The translations under genes were made by a program, and so were the position numbers. A DNA stretch of 64,000 nt from contig JAGLBE010000002.1 in assembly GCA_018260445.1 (NCBI GenBank), positions 62,277 to 126,276 of the forward strand, written 5' to 3'. The notes under the pieces were generated by a model, which saw only the letters and a list, made by a program, of their open reading frames with translations, was not told the origin of the DNA and did not search any database. Source of the DNA: Psychrobacter sp. GTDB taxonomy: Bacteria; Pseudomonadota; Gammaproteobacteria; Pseudomonadales; Moraxellaceae. Shown here piece by piece: positions 1 through 8,919 of this stretch (positions within the stretch are counted from its first letter, which is position 1; each line of letters opens with the position of its first letter).

Positions 1-1162
1 TATCGACACTGCCTTTATTACGCCGAGCAGCAAACAGCGCCGCCTCATTAATCAGGTTAGCCAGCTGCGCCCCACTAAATCCTGGGGTACCACGCGCTAG
101 CGCATTGACGTTAACGCCCACGGTTGAGGGTAATTTTCTTAAGTGCACTTTTAAGATTTGCTCACGGCCTTTAATGTCCGGAAGCCCAACATGCACTTGC
201 CGATCAAAACGACCGGGACGCAGTAAGGCTTTATCCAGCACATCGGCGCGGTTAGTAGCAGCAATAACGATAATGCCATCATTGCCCTCAAAGCCATCCA
301 TTTCAACCAATAGCTGGTTTAGCGTCTGCTCACGCTCATCATTGCCGCCGCCCATACCCGTACCGCGTGAACGGCCCACAGCATCAATTTCATCAATAAA
401 AATAATACAAGGGGCGTTTTTCTTGGCCTGTTCAAACATATCGCGAACCCGCGAAGCGCCAACCCCCACAAACATCTCGACAAAATCAGAACCCGATATC
501 GAGAAAAACGGCACCTTTGCCTCACCTGCAATGGCTTTGGCGAGCAGCGTTTTACCCGTACCAGGTGGCCCAACCATCAAGATACCTCGAGGAATTTTCG
601 CCCCAAGCTTGGTAAAACGGTCAGGGTCTTTTAAAAAGTCGACTACCTCGACCACTTCTGCCTTCGCTTCCTCTGCCCCTGCGACATCATCAAAGCTGAC
701 CTTGATTTGATCTTCGCTTAGCATCTTAGCCTTGGATTTACCAAAGCTCATCGGGCCGCCTGCCTTACCGCCCGCCCCGCCTTGCATATTACGCATGAAA
801 AACAAAAAGATGCCAATAATCAGCAAAACTGGAAAGCTTGCAATAAGCAGCTGCATAATAATACTTTGGCGCTCAGGCGCCGCACCTTGAACCTCGACTT
901 GGTGCTCACGTAGTGTCGGCATCAACTCGTCATCGGCAACAGCAGGTAACACGGTCTCAAACTCTGAACCATTTACCTTCTCGCCTGTCACATGTTCGCC
1001 GTCGATTTTCACACTTTTGATTTGATCTTTAGTGACTTGAGTTACAAACTCAGAATAATGAAGCGTATCTGGCTCATTACCCTTGTCAAAGTTGCTAAAT
1101 ACCAGCACTAACACGCCAATAACAACCAGCCACAATAAGGTGTTTTTTACCATGTCGCTCAC
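1..1162 (-). CDS. ftsH: ATP-dependent zinc metalloprotease FtsH (3' end outside window)
   Basis: Membrane-anchored AAA+ protease that degrades misassembled membrane proteins and regulators such as LpxC in E. coli. The visible part holds an N-terminal membrane segment ([14 protein letters not shown]), a periplasmic domain, a second membrane segment (about residues 105-123), then the AAA module with Walker A (GPPGTGKT), Walker B ([12 protein letters not shown]) and the second region of homology ending in RPGRFDRQ. The zinc-binding protease domain lies beyond the left edge. I chose the GTG at 1162 over the ATG at 1153 because an AGGGA-type ribosome site sits about 10 bases upstream of the GTG but too far from the ATG. 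It lies downstream of rlmE in the same direction, the usual rlmE-ftsH order. Confidence 0.97.
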   Translation of the reverse strand, partial: MSDMVKNTLLWLVVIGVLVLVFSNFDKGNEPDTLHYSEFVTQVTKDQIKSVKIDGEHVTGEKVNGSEFETVLPAVADDELMPTLREHQVEVQGAAPERQSIIMQLLIASFPVLLIIGIFLFFMRNMQGGAGGKAGGPMSFGKSKAKMLSEDQIKVSFDDVAGAEEAKAEVVEVVDFLKDPDRFTKLGAKIPRGILMVGPPGTGKTLLAKAIAGEAKVPFFSISGSDFVEMFVGVGASRVRDMFEQAKKNAPCIIFIDEIDAVGRSRGTGMGGGNDEREQTLNQLLVEMDGFEGNDGIIVIAATNRADVLDKALLRPGRFDRQVHVGLPDIKGREQILKVHLRKLPSTVGVNVNALARGTPGFSGAQLANLINEAALFAARRNKGSVD

Positions 1163-1462
1163 AAGCTATACCATCCCTTACTTATTGATGTATTCATACT
1201 TCTACCCAGTGTTAACTTATCGCCTGCTTTGACAAGCCTAGCTCGCTCGCCTATTATCTATCTTTTGTCCAGATGTCTTTCGTCCAAGACTTGAAGCTCA
1301 CTTGCTCTAGCAGTCACAAACTTATCCGCTACTGTTTGTTATTAGGTCGCAGCCGCTATATATCAACCAAGTAGTTGTAATTTTAAGTAGTTTATCTGCT
1401 CATACTTGGTCAAATCGTTTGCGTTTAGCCAATAGAGGCGACTTTTTATATTCGAACCTGTT
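1163..1462. other. rlmE-ftsH gap, nothing recognised
   Basis: A 300-base gap between rlmE and ftsH on the same strand. I see no ORF with family features, no strong hairpin and no repeat. The length allows a separate ftsH promoter, but I could not identify one. Confidence 0.4.
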
Positions 1463-2095
1463 TTATTTAGTAGCTACCCAAAACATCTCTTTTGAGCGGG
1501 CTCTGGAGGCAGCCGGTTTGATGCTGCGCACCTTGGCAAACTGCGGCTGCATTTGGCTTCGTAATTGTGCGGTGCCCTCGCCTTGGAACACCTTCATAAT
1601 CAGCGAGCCGCCCTCAGGCAAAACTTTTAGGGCAAAATCTACCGCAAGCTCACACAAATACACCATGCGCGGTTGATCTACCGCTTTATGCCCTGTGGTA
1701 TTTGGCGCCATATCCGATAGCACCACATCAACGCTGCGATTGCCCACTTCTTGCATCAACTGCGCAAACACGCTCTCTTCGCGAAAATCACCTTGTATAA
1801 ACGTCACATTCTCTAAGCGATCCATTGGCAAAATATCAGAGGCAATAAGTATGCCATTTTCACCAACAATTTTACCGGCCACTTGTGACCAACTGCCCGG
1901 TGCACTGCCTAGGTCGACCACCGTCATACCTTTTTTTAGCAATTGGGTCTTCTCATTAATCTCCAAAAGCTTATAAGCAGCCCGAGCCCGATAACCCTCT
2001 TTTTGCGCTAGGTGCACATAATGGTCATCTAAATGCTCACGCATCCAGTTTTTGCTACTGATGGATAAATTTTTATTGGTGATACGGGTTGCCAA
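1463..2095 (-). CDS. rlmE: 23S rRNA (uridine-2'-O) methyltransferase RlmE (FtsJ/RrmJ)
   Basis: Methylates the 2'-OH of U2552 of 23S rRNA in the large ribosomal subunit, using SAM. The 210-residue length matches the family. The SAM site is DLGSAPGSWSQV (about residues 61-72). The K-D-K-E catalytic set fits K38-region, D in VLSDMAPN, K in LIMKVFQGEG and the C-terminal E. Conservation starts around SSKNWMREHL, so the start must lie upstream. The only fitting start is a TTG at 2095, with a GAGAG-type ribosome site upstream. It precedes ftsH on the same strand and is divergent from yhbY, a conserved neighbourhood in gammaproteobacteria. Confidence 0.95.
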   Translation of the reverse strand: MATRITNKNLSISSKNWMREHLDDHYVHLAQKEGYRARAAYKLLEINEKTQLLKKGMTVVDLGSAPGSWSQVAGKIVGENGILIASDILPMDRLENVTFIQGDFREESVFAQLMQEVGNRSVDVVLSDMAPNTTGHKAVDQPRMVYLCELAVDFALKVLPEGGSLIMKVFQGEGTAQLRSQMQPQFAKVRSIKPAASRARSKEMFWVATK

Positions 2096-2502
2096 GACGT
2101 TCTCTCTATAAATAGCGCTTTGCGGTTAGTTTTCTAGGCCTAGCGATGCCACAAGTAATACCCTTATCTTATCATCATTTGGGTGCCGCAAGTTTGCATA
2201 ATGTTACTCGTTAATAGCTTTTTTACATCCGCCTAAGTAAAGCGGTAGTTTTTCCCTTAGTACCAGTAGAGTTGCTGTTACCGCTAGTATTAAAATGCCC
2301 ATCAATGTCTGAAAACCCTGCGCAACTTAGAGCATTGCAGATAAGTTTGCTGTCTATTTCATATCTATACGCCCAAAAATCCTTTATAATATGCCCTGCT
2401 CAAATCGTAGAGCGCAAGGCTGACATTAAGACATATCAACCTTGCATTGATTCATTGCACCAGGCTGGATAAGTTAGGCCTAATAACCAATACTGAGATA
2501 CT
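2096..2502. other. rlmE/yhbY divergent intergenic region
   Basis: A 407-base divergent gap. A perfect TATAAT at 2385-2390 on the plus strand could be the -10 element for yhbY, but no convincing -35 is found at normal spacing. No ORF here looks genuine; a 66-codon frame at 2272-2472 has no ribosome site or family resemblance. Confidence 0.35.
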
Positions 2503-2913
2503 ATGACCCCGACCCATGCTACCACTGGCACCACTACTGCCACGACCAACACCCCGCCAAAAAACCAAACCCCAACTGGCGCAAAAAAAGCGCCTTTGAA
2601 ATTAGGCACCGCCGAAATGCGGCGGCTAAAAGGGATTGGACATGAATTAAAACCTGTCGTTATGGTGGGCAATAAAGGCTTAACGACTACTGTGCTCGAG
2701 GAGATTAATCGGGCTTTGGACGATCACGAGTTGATTAAGATTAAAACCCCTGCGGGCACGAAAGAAGAGCGTGAGGATTTTAGTGCCGAGTTAGCTGCAG
2801 CAACACAGGCGCAGCTTATTCATCATATTGGACGCATGGCGCTGTTGCTACGTCGCAATCCCAATGCTACCCCAAGGTTGTCAAATTTGGTGCGGTATAG
2901 TCAAGACGAGTAG
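2503..2913 (+). CDS. yhbY: YhbY/CRM-domain RNA-binding ribosome assembly protein
   Basis: Small CRM-domain protein associated with pre-50S ribosomal particles. The domain runs from about residue 38 to the end: RRLKGIGHELKPVVMVGNKG carries the GxxLKPVVxxGxxG core, followed by ALDDHELIKIK. E. coli YhbY is 97 residues; this protein has about 33 extra N-terminal residues rich in Thr and Pro. The ATG at 2503 is used because no better ribosome site precedes a later start, so the extension could be partly untranslated. It is divergent from rlmE-ftsH and is followed by a strong hairpin at 3042-3077. Confidence 0.9.
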   Translation: MTPTHATTGTTTATTNTPPKNQTPTGAKKAPLKLGTAEMRRLKGIGHELKPVVMVGNKGLTTTVLEEINRALDDHELIKIKTPAGTKEEREDFSAELAAATQAQLIHHIGRMALLLRRNPNATPRLSNLVRYSQDE

Positions 2914-2980
2914 TCGCTTTGAATTTAGTAGGTAGGCTTAGGGTCTAACCGCCTAGATGACTGTCTATCTTTTTAGAAGT

Positions 2981-3037
2981 GTCACATTGTTTGAAGCGTA
3001 CATTGTTTAAAATGTCACATTGTTTAAAACGTCACAA
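2981..3037. repeat. 17-bp direct repeat, about 3 copies
   Basis: Three imperfect copies of gtcacattgtttaaaac lie just upstream of the terminator after yhbY. They are non-coding and have no obvious dyad symmetry. Confidence 0.7.
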
Positions 3038-3041
3038 TCTT

Positions 3042-3077
3042 AAAAAGCTCAGTCTATAATAATAGACTGAGCTTTTT
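3042..3077. terminator. Bidirectional hairpin terminator between yhbY and CHAP gene
   Basis: Perfect 16-bp arms (aaaaagctcagtctat and its complement) with a 4-base loop. The A-run on one side and the T-run on the other make it work in both directions. It sits between the convergent yhbY (+) and CHAP-protein (-) genes. The remainder of the 2914-3249 gap holds two near-copies of a 20-bp unit containing gatactgaca (3131-3166) and nothing else recognised. Confidence 0.85.
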
Positions 3078-3249
3078 GATGCCACTATCTGTTAATCTAC
3101 GGTTTTCGGTTAAGTATACACCTAATAGCGGATACTGACACAGTTTAGCCGATACTGACATAGTATAGGGTCGGTTTTAAAGATAGCAGCCTTGCTATGT
3201 TGCAACCTTACCATCTATTATTTTTATTCTATGATTAATCTTATTGGTC

Positions 3250-4020
3250 TTACTCACCCATTGCAAGATAGACACCTTGATTTGACGCATCATTTAAATA
3301 ACGGGCATCACGCCAAGTGGTGAAAGAGTAGCTATCGCTATACGGATTTTTGCTGTTTTGTCTAAAATCGGACACCCAGCCACTACCATCATAAATTTGG
3401 ATATGGCCATGAGGGTGGGCGCCTGAGCGGTTATAAACGACAATATCGCCAATCTGCTCAGAAGAATTATTGCTAATTTTGACAAAACCTGCCTCAGCTA
3501 ATGTACCGCGGGTAGCATATTGATAGGCAGACTCATTAGGGGTAAAGCTATAACCTGCCGATTGCAGGGCTTTACGCACATAGTGCGCACATAAGCCACG
3601 TGTACTCGAATAGGCCGAACGAGAGGCACGAGCGGCGGCCAAAGCAGGCGGCGCAGAACTATCAAGATATGAGCGACTGCCGCCAAAACTATTACTATTA
3701 CTAATCGTGTTACTATTTGCTGTCGTAGCAAATGAATAAGGACGGTATTCGACAAGCTCTTGCGATAAACCGGATAAGCGGTTTTCTTTTTGCTGGGCTT
3801 GGGCGCTTAGGGCTTCAAGCTCCCCTAAGCGATCTGGGGTAACAATGGTGATGCTTCTATTGCGGTTGTTTGAAATAGTGGCATAGGACGTTTGTCCAGA
3901 GACTGTAGAATAATTATTAGTTGCAGAGGTAATAAGAGGTTCGTAAGTATTGCTGACCGACGCATTCACTTGGGTAGCACTTAAACCCATTATCGACAAT
4001 GTAATGAATAACTTTTTCAT
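3250..4020 (-). CDS. Secreted CHAP-domain peptidoglycan hydrolase-like protein
   Basis: Probable exported amidase or endopeptidase. Residues 1-20 form a Sec signal peptide (basic MKK, hydrophobic core, VNA-S cleavage site). Residues 60-90 are probably helical; residues 95-135 are Ser/Asn/Ala-rich linker. The C-terminal CHAP domain (about 138-245) shows the catalytic cysteine in GLCAHYVRKAL (Cys144) and the histidine in HPHGHIQIYDG (His206). The family cleaves peptidoglycan peptide bonds, but the exact bond cannot be read from sequence. The gene stands alone, convergent with yhbY and divergent from the DciA-like gene. Confidence 0.85.
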   Translation of the reverse strand: MKKLFITLSIMGLSATQVNASVSNTYEPLITSATNNYSTVSGQTSYATISNNRNRSITIVTPDRLGELEALSAQAQQKENRLSGLSQELVEYRPYSFATTANSNTISNSNSFGGSRSYLDSSAPPALAAARASRSAYSSTRGLCAHYVRKALQSAGYSFTPNESAYQYATRGTLAEAGFVKISNNSSEQIGDIVVYNRSGAHPHGHIQIYDGSGWVSDFRQNSKNPYSDSYSFTTWRDARYLNDASNQGVYLAMGE

Positions 4021-4342
4021 AAAATTCCTAGATTAATCTTATTTAATGAGCCATTCAACCTACTGTTAAATAGCTTTTATTAATGTTGCCACCAGGCTCT
4101 TATTGCACAAGCCCCGAATAAAAAAGCCTTTCATGGAACAGGCAACTTAGCAACACATCGTTTACAGGCTTCGTAAATCTTGAGTAACTCATAGCGGCGA
4201 TTATTTGGTCTAAGACCACATTAAACGTATAATAAACACAGCTAGCAAGATTGAATAAACCCATCATGTGGGAGCCGCTACCCTACATACCCTACTTTGC
4301 TGGATACCGCTACAAAAGTAGGTCATCTAATTTGAGGTTTGT
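4021..4342. other. Divergent intergenic region, CHAP gene / DciA-like gene
   Basis: A 322-base divergent gap that must carry both promoters. One good plus-strand promoter is listed separately at 4205-4233. Apart from short complementary words (gttgcc and ggcaac) I see no further structure. Confidence 0.4.
4205..4233 (+). promoter_or_regulatory. Sigma-70-type promoter for DciA-like gene
   Basis: TTGGTC (4205-4210) and a perfect TATAAT (4228-4233) are separated by the optimal 17 bases. Transcription would start near 4240, giving an untranslated leader of about 100 bases before the ATG at 4343. Confidence 0.5.
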
Positions 4343-4879
4343 ATGCGCTATTCTGTAAAACCCAACCATTTAGCCGACCTTATTGATCATCAAAAATCAG
4401 CGGCGTCTTCATTACCACCATCTTTGATGACCAACATCATCCGACTACAACAGTTGACCCAAGAGATTACAACGTTATTAGACAACTGCCTACCTCAAGA
4501 TATGTTGCAAACACTTAAAGTCGGTAGCTATGCTGATAATCATTTGGTGCTGTCAGTTCAGTCACAAACTGCAGCCAACCATTTGCGTTACCAGTCGAAT
4601 AACCTAATCCACATACTAAAAGAACAATCCATTACATTCAGTCAACTAAAAAATATAGATGTAATTGTGACTTATCCTTCTGTTTCCCACCGTTTAGACA
4701 CTAACAAAAGGGTAACAACTTGTGACTCTAAGGCGGTTAAATCTATCGAAAATGAGCAACAAACCCATAATCTACGTGGCTTAACCGAATCAACGAAAAG
4801 GACTATAGCATACACGGCTAAGCATGTCATTAAAGATGCAACGCTTAAAAAATGCCTTGAAAATTTATTAAAAGGTTAA
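4343..4879 (+). CDS. DUF721/DciA-like protein
   Basis: The first 120 residues match the DUF721 pattern: an N-terminal helical part, then LKVGSYADNHLVLSVQSQTAANHLRYQ with the family's typical strand-helix core and a run of basic and hydrophobic residues. DciA proteins bind and help load the replicative helicase DnaB where DnaC is absent; whether this protein is the functional DciA is an inference. The C-terminal 55 residues are polar and not conserved. The protein is 178 residues. It lies convergent to lpxC, as DUF721 genes do in related bacteria. Confidence 0.75.
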   Translation: MRYSVKPNHLADLIDHQKSAASSLPPSLMTNIIRLQQLTQEITTLLDNCLPQDMLQTLKVGSYADNHLVLSVQSQTAANHLRYQSNNLIHILKEQSITFSQLKNIDVIVTYPSVSHRLDTNKRVTTCDSKAVKSIENEQQTHNLRGLTESTKRTIAYTAKHVIKDATLKKCLENLLKG

Positions 4880-5119
4880 CATAACCTTACAAAAATGTAA
4901 TTTTATGTAAAATAATCAGAGTTATATATTTATTATTGTAAATTATCTAACATATTTCATTAGCTCTACTTCAGCATATAAAAAGTTATATTTTTATCTT
5001 GCGTTCGAGGCATCGTCTTAAAGGTAGTATTTTAGAGATAATGACCTTTTTTCACCTATTTTTCACAAAAAACCGAGTTCCCAATAGCGACTAACTGCTA
5101 TATTTCTAGATTGTTGCGC

Positions 5120-5149
5120 AAAAAATCGCTAAATTTGACCAATTTAGGC
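5120..5149 (-). terminator. Probable rho-independent terminator after lpxC
   Basis: Reading the minus strand, GCCTAAATT pairs with AATTTAGC (one bulge) around a short loop and is followed by GATTTTTT. It lies 28-57 bases beyond the lpxC stop codon. Confidence 0.5.
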
Positions 5150-5176
5150 TCAATTAGGCGTTTTTTGTCTTGATTT

Positions 5177-6070
5177 TTATAAACTATAGTCTATGGGCGG
5201 CAAACGTTTGTCATCAAATGTTACAATTTCGAAATTATTTTTATCGGCATAGAGGGCTCTGACTAGCTGATTGTTTAATGCGTGTCCAGATTTATAGGCG
5301 CTAAAATGTCCTATCAAAGAATATTTGGCCAAATATAAATCGCCTATCGCATCTAAAATTTTATGCCGTACAAATTCATCAGGATGACGCAGCCCAGTGG
5401 TATTCATGATTCTTTCGTCATCCAATACAATCGCATTGTCTAAACTGCCCCCCAACGCTAAGTTATGACGCTGCAAATACTCTATATCCTTCATAAAGCC
5501 AAAGGTACGAGCACTGCTGATTTGCGCAAGAAAATTTTGGCTAGAAAAACAAAAATGTAGTTGCTGCGTCTCTTTGGGTATAGCAGGGTGCGCAAAGTCT
5601 ATCTCAAACGTTAACTGGTAGCCATTAAACGGCACAATCTGCGCCCATTTCTCGCCATCTGTCACACGTATCGGTTTTAATATGCGCATAAACGGTTTGG
5701 CAGCCGCTTGCTCCTTGATGCCGGCGTTTAGTAAACATTGCGTATAGGCAATCGCACTGCCATCCATGATAGGAAGTTCGGCCGCGGATACCTTAATGCG
5801 CAAATTGTCGATGCCTATACCGGCGATGGCGCTTAACAAATGCTCGACAGTACCCACTTTAATGTTATCTACTTCAAGGTTTGAGGACATGACCGTATCC
5901 TTGACCAAAAAAGCATCGGCTGCGATACGGGGCGCGCCTGCAATGTCGCTGCGTATAAAATGAATACCGCTGTTGATATCACTAGGGCAAAGGTTAAGCG
6001 TCACGTTTTGGCCGCTATGCAGCCCTATCCCTGTTAGCGTGACCGGTTGTGCAAGCGTACGTTGTTGCAT
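5177..6070 (-). CDS. lpxC: UDP-3-O-acyl-N-acetylglucosamine deacetylase LpxC
   Basis: Zinc deacetylase for the committed step of lipid A synthesis in the cytoplasm. At 297 residues it is of normal length. Zinc and catalytic motifs are visible: VGTVEHLLSAI (His ligand), DNAIVLDD, RHKILDAIGDLYL (HKILD with two ligands) and SGHALNNQLV (catalytic His region). The start MQQRTLAQPV at 6070 has a strong AGGAG ribosome site 8 bases upstream and matches the family N-terminus; the frame is open further to 6133. It is the last gene of the dcw cluster, separated from ftsZ by a terminator, so it probably has its own promoter. In E. coli LpxC is degraded by FtsH, which is also encoded in this window. Confidence 0.97.
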   Translation of the reverse strand: MQQRTLAQPVTLTGIGLHSGQNVTLNLCPSDINSGIHFIRSDIAGAPRIAADAFLVKDTVMSSNLEVDNIKVGTVEHLLSAIAGIGIDNLRIKVSAAELPIMDGSAIAYTQCLLNAGIKEQAAAKPFMRILKPIRVTDGEKWAQIVPFNGYQLTFEIDFAHPAIPKETQQLHFCFSSQNFLAQISSARTFGFMKDIEYLQRHNLALGGSLDNAIVLDDERIMNTTGLRHPDEFVRHKILDAIGDLYLAKYSLIGHFSAYKSGHALNNQLVRALYADKNNFEIVTFDDKRLPPIDYSL

Positions 6071-6156
6071 AAAATGACTCCTAGTTAGGCTTTGCAGTTG
6101 GGCGAAGGGTGAGTAATATTCGTAACGAGACAAGGCAACAAGAGGCTAACCCGCCA

Positions 6157-6184
6157 TAAAAAAACCAAGCCGTAGCTTGGTTTA
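6157..6184 (-). terminator. Rho-independent terminator after ftsZ
   Basis: On the minus strand, aaaccaagc and gcttggttt form a hairpin with a short loop followed by a run of seven T. It lies about 40 bases after the ftsZ stop and separates ftsZ from lpxC. Confidence 0.8.
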
Positions 6185-6222
6185 TGGGGCGTTAACGCTC
6201 GCGCTGCTTGAGCAGGTATTGA

Positions 6223-7410
6223 CTAACGGCTCTGTTGGCGTTTGAGATAATCTTGAATACTATTGGTTTTTGTATTTGCCTCGGGCTTAGGGGCGCTAAC
6301 AGCAGGCGCATGGTCTTGATAGCTGCTTGGCTGCGCTTTCTTTTGGCTGGTGAGTGCACTGGTGTGAGTTGCCGGGTCAACGGCGCGGTTGCTACGCGCA
6401 GAGGGCATCGGCGACGGCTCGCCTTTGGCCGAATCTAACGATAAGCCAGTAGCAATGACTGTCACCAATAAATCATCGCCCATGCTTTCATCCACCACCG
6501 AGCCATAAAAAATGTTGGCCTCATCAATGTCGATAATTGCCTCAACAATTTCACTGACTTCACTTAAGTCTGCCAATGATAAGGTATCCGAGGACACCAC
6601 ATTGACCACCAATCCTTTGGCGCCTTCTAACAACAAATCATCCAAAAGCGGAGAGCGGATTGCCTTTTCGGTCGCTTGGCGAGCTCGATCATCGCCGCTG
6701 GCACGGCCAATACCCATCATCGCATGGCCTTTGGCCGTCATTGCAGTGCGTATGTCATTAAAATCGATATTTATTTTTCCAGGGCCCGAAATCGTACCGG
6801 CGATACCCTGAACCGCATGCATCAACACGTCATCAGCTTTTTTAAAAGCCTCGGTCATCGATATGTTGCCATACACTTTCATCAACTTATCATTCGGAAT
6901 AGTAATGATTGAGTCCACAAAATTGGCCAGCTGCTCAATACCCGCTTTAGCCGCTTTGATGCGTTTACCGCCTTCAAACTTAAACGGTGTGGTCACCACG
7001 GCGACGGTTAAAATCTCCATCTCTTTGGCAATACGGGCAATTACAGGCGCTGCCCCCGTGCCGGTGCCACCACCCATTCCGGCAGTAATAAATACCATAT
7101 CTGAATCTTTTAACAACTCACGGATGGCATCTTCTTCTTCTTCAGCCGCTTCACGTCCCACTTCAGGATTTGCCCCAGCGCCCAAACCACGATTGGTATT
7201 GGTGCCTAGTTGTAGCTTGTGGTCAGCCGTTAGGCGTGTTAAAGCTTGTAAATCAGTATTGGCGCACACGAAAGTGACACCATCGATACCCTGCTTGACC
7301 ATATGTTCAACAGCATTACCGCCGCCGCCGCCCACCCCAAAAACGGTAAATCGGGCATGGCCATTGTTTAATTCTTGACTGTTATCAGTCATTGTATACT
7401 TATTAGGCAT
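6223..7410 (-). CDS. ftsZ: Cell division GTPase FtsZ
   Basis: Tubulin homologue that forms the cytokinetic Z-ring at midcell. Visible signatures: FGVGGGGGNAVEHM, the tubulin G-box GGGTGTGAAPVIA, and the T7-loop region NIDFNDIRTAM. A disordered linker (about residues 315-380) leads to the conserved C-terminal peptide IQDYLKRQQSR, which binds FtsA and ZipA. The length is 395 residues. The ATG at 7410 is preceded at ideal spacing by AAGGAG; an in-frame GTG two codons earlier overlaps that site and is unlikely. It follows ftsA after an 80-base gap. Confidence 0.98.
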   Translation of the reverse strand: MPNKYTMTDNSQELNNGHARFTVFGVGGGGGNAVEHMVKQGIDGVTFVCANTDLQALTRLTADHKLQLGTNTNRGLGAGANPEVGREAAEEEEDAIRELLKDSDMVFITAGMGGGTGTGAAPVIARIAKEMEILTVAVVTTPFKFEGGKRIKAAKAGIEQLANFVDSIITIPNDKLMKVYGNISMTEAFKKADDVLMHAVQGIAGTISGPGKINIDFNDIRTAMTAKGHAMMGIGRASGDDRARQATEKAIRSPLLDDLLLEGAKGLVVNVVSSDTLSLADLSEVSEIVEAIIDIDEANIFYGSVVDESMGDDLLVTVIATGLSLDSAKGEPSPMPSARSNRAVDPATHTSALTSQKKAQPSSYQDHAPAVSAPKPEANTKTNSIQDYLKRQQSR

Positions 7411-7490
7411 TATCACTCCTTGTAGTCATCACAACACTTAAATTGTCACTCAGTTAAATGTCGTAAGCTGACGGTAAAATACGAATTTGA

Positions 7491-8771
7491 TTAGACGAGG
7501 CGGTTAAAAATCTTGTGTAAATTGTTCTTTATTACGGTAAATCTGCCGATTTTTAGCGACTCAGGCGAGCTTTTCTCACTGTGTTTGAACTGTTCACTTT
7601 GGCTATATAACAAAGCGCCAAAAGCGGTTTGAAACACCCGCTCTTTGACTCTGGCATTCAAAACTTTAAAAGACTCTTCACTATCAAAATGGTTATATGC
7701 CGTTATGGCAGGGTGGGGATTGGTCATATACACCGGCATTTTAAGTAAGCGTTTGGCAAAGGGTATCATACCTTTAATATGGCTACCGCCGCCACTTAAG
7801 ACGATGCCGCGGGGAATATAGTCGATTAAACCTGTGTCCTCAAGCTCTTGAAACGCCAGGCGAAACAGCTCAACATAGCGGGCTTTAATAATTTCTGTCA
7901 GTTGCAACAAATTAACCATCACCTCATCTGCGACCCCAATGCGATTTACTTTGATAAACTCGCTTGGGTCAATGCTTTGGCTATCTACCGTACCATGACG
8001 TTTTTTGAGCGCTTCGGCTTCTGCCATCGAGATGCCAAGTTCTGCCGAGATATCCATGGTGACTTTGTTGCCGCCATCAGCAATACAGTGGGTAAGAATC
8101 AGTTTATTTTCACGGTACACGCACATACTGGTGGTACTCGCACCGATATCAATCAAACACACGCCTTGGTCGCACTCTTCGGGCATCAAACTATACTCAG
8201 CGCTAGACACCGCATCAAACAACATATGGTCAATGCTAATATCACAGGCTTGAATTAGTTTTTGAATATTTTGACGGCTCGCAACGGGCATCATCATTAA
8301 ATGATACATGACCGTTAAATCACTGGCATACATATCAATAGCATCATCCACCATGTCCTCTTGTTTATCGAGCATAATTCCTTGCTGACAATGGTGCATC
8401 AAGTAATGGGTGCTCGGCATATCCTTCGATTTGGCCAAGCTTAACGCCTTAACAATATGTTGAGTCTCGACCGTACCCGACTCAATGTCAACCTGACCAA
8501 AGCTATTTTTACTCATCAATTCGGGGGTGGATAAGGTTAACCAAACGCTATGTACTCGGCAATTTGCCATCTCTTCAGCTTCGATAATAGCCTGGCGAAT
8601 GGCGCCTTTTAAACGCTCCCAATGCTTTATTTTTCCTTGCTGAAAGTCTTCATTTTTTACTTCACCCACGCCCATGATTTGAATATCGTCAATAGCTCTA
8701 ATATGACCAATGACTACATAAACTGCAGTGGCGCTTAAATGTATAACAACAAGGTTTTCGGATTTACTCAT
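7491..8771 (-). CDS. ftsA: Cell division protein FtsA
   Basis: Actin-like ATPase that tethers FtsZ to the inner membrane and recruits later division proteins. Actin-fold motifs are visible: CLIDIGASTTSMCVY (phosphate 2 region), IPRGIVLSGGGSHIKGM (adenosine region) and the 1C subdomain insertion near the N-terminal third. The C-terminus (NNLHKIFNRLV) is an amphipathic helix of the membrane-targeting type. The length is 426 residues from the ATG at 8771. A TTG three codons upstream is also possible; neither start has a strong ribosome site. It lies between ftsQ and ftsZ, the standard order. Confidence 0.96.
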   Translation of the reverse strand: MSKSENLVVIHLSATAVYVVIGHIRAIDDIQIMGVGEVKNEDFQQGKIKHWERLKGAIRQAIIEAEEMANCRVHSVWLTLSTPELMSKNSFGQVDIESGTVETQHIVKALSLAKSKDMPSTHYLMHHCQQGIMLDKQEDMVDDAIDMYASDLTVMYHLMMMPVASRQNIQKLIQACDISIDHMLFDAVSSAEYSLMPEECDQGVCLIDIGASTTSMCVYRENKLILTHCIADGGNKVTMDISAELGISMAEAEALKKRHGTVDSQSIDPSEFIKVNRIGVADEVMVNLLQLTEIIKARYVELFRLAFQELEDTGLIDYIPRGIVLSGGGSHIKGMIPFAKRLLKMPVYMTNPHPAITAYNHFDSEESFKVLNARVKERVFQTAFGALLYSQSEQFKHSEKSSPESLKIGRFTVIKNNLHKIFNRLV

Positions 8772-8790
8772 AACAGCCAAAATGTAGGTT

Positions 8791-8824
8791 ATACGGTATC
8801 AGGTTAAACTATACGGTATCAGAT
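8791..8824. repeat. 20-bp spaced direct repeat upstream of ftsA
   Basis: Two copies of tatacggtatcag, 20 bases apart, lie immediately upstream of the ftsA start. They could be operator half-sites or a repeat remnant; nothing in the sequence decides. Confidence 0.5.
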
Positions 8825-8919
8825 GAAAATAGGGGTTATATCATGAACATAGTGCACTTTAGTGACCAGGACACGTTGAGATAAATAGCCTGCTTAAGAC
8901 AGCACTGCATAATAAAGAC

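Noticed and set aside
105..710. Long plus-strand frame of 201 codons
   Set aside because: It is antisense to the AAA domain of ftsH, with Ser/Pro-rich product and no family match; a shadow frame.
2272..2472. 66-codon frame between rlmE and yhbY
   Set aside because: It overlaps the likely yhbY promoter and has no ribosome site or family resemblance.
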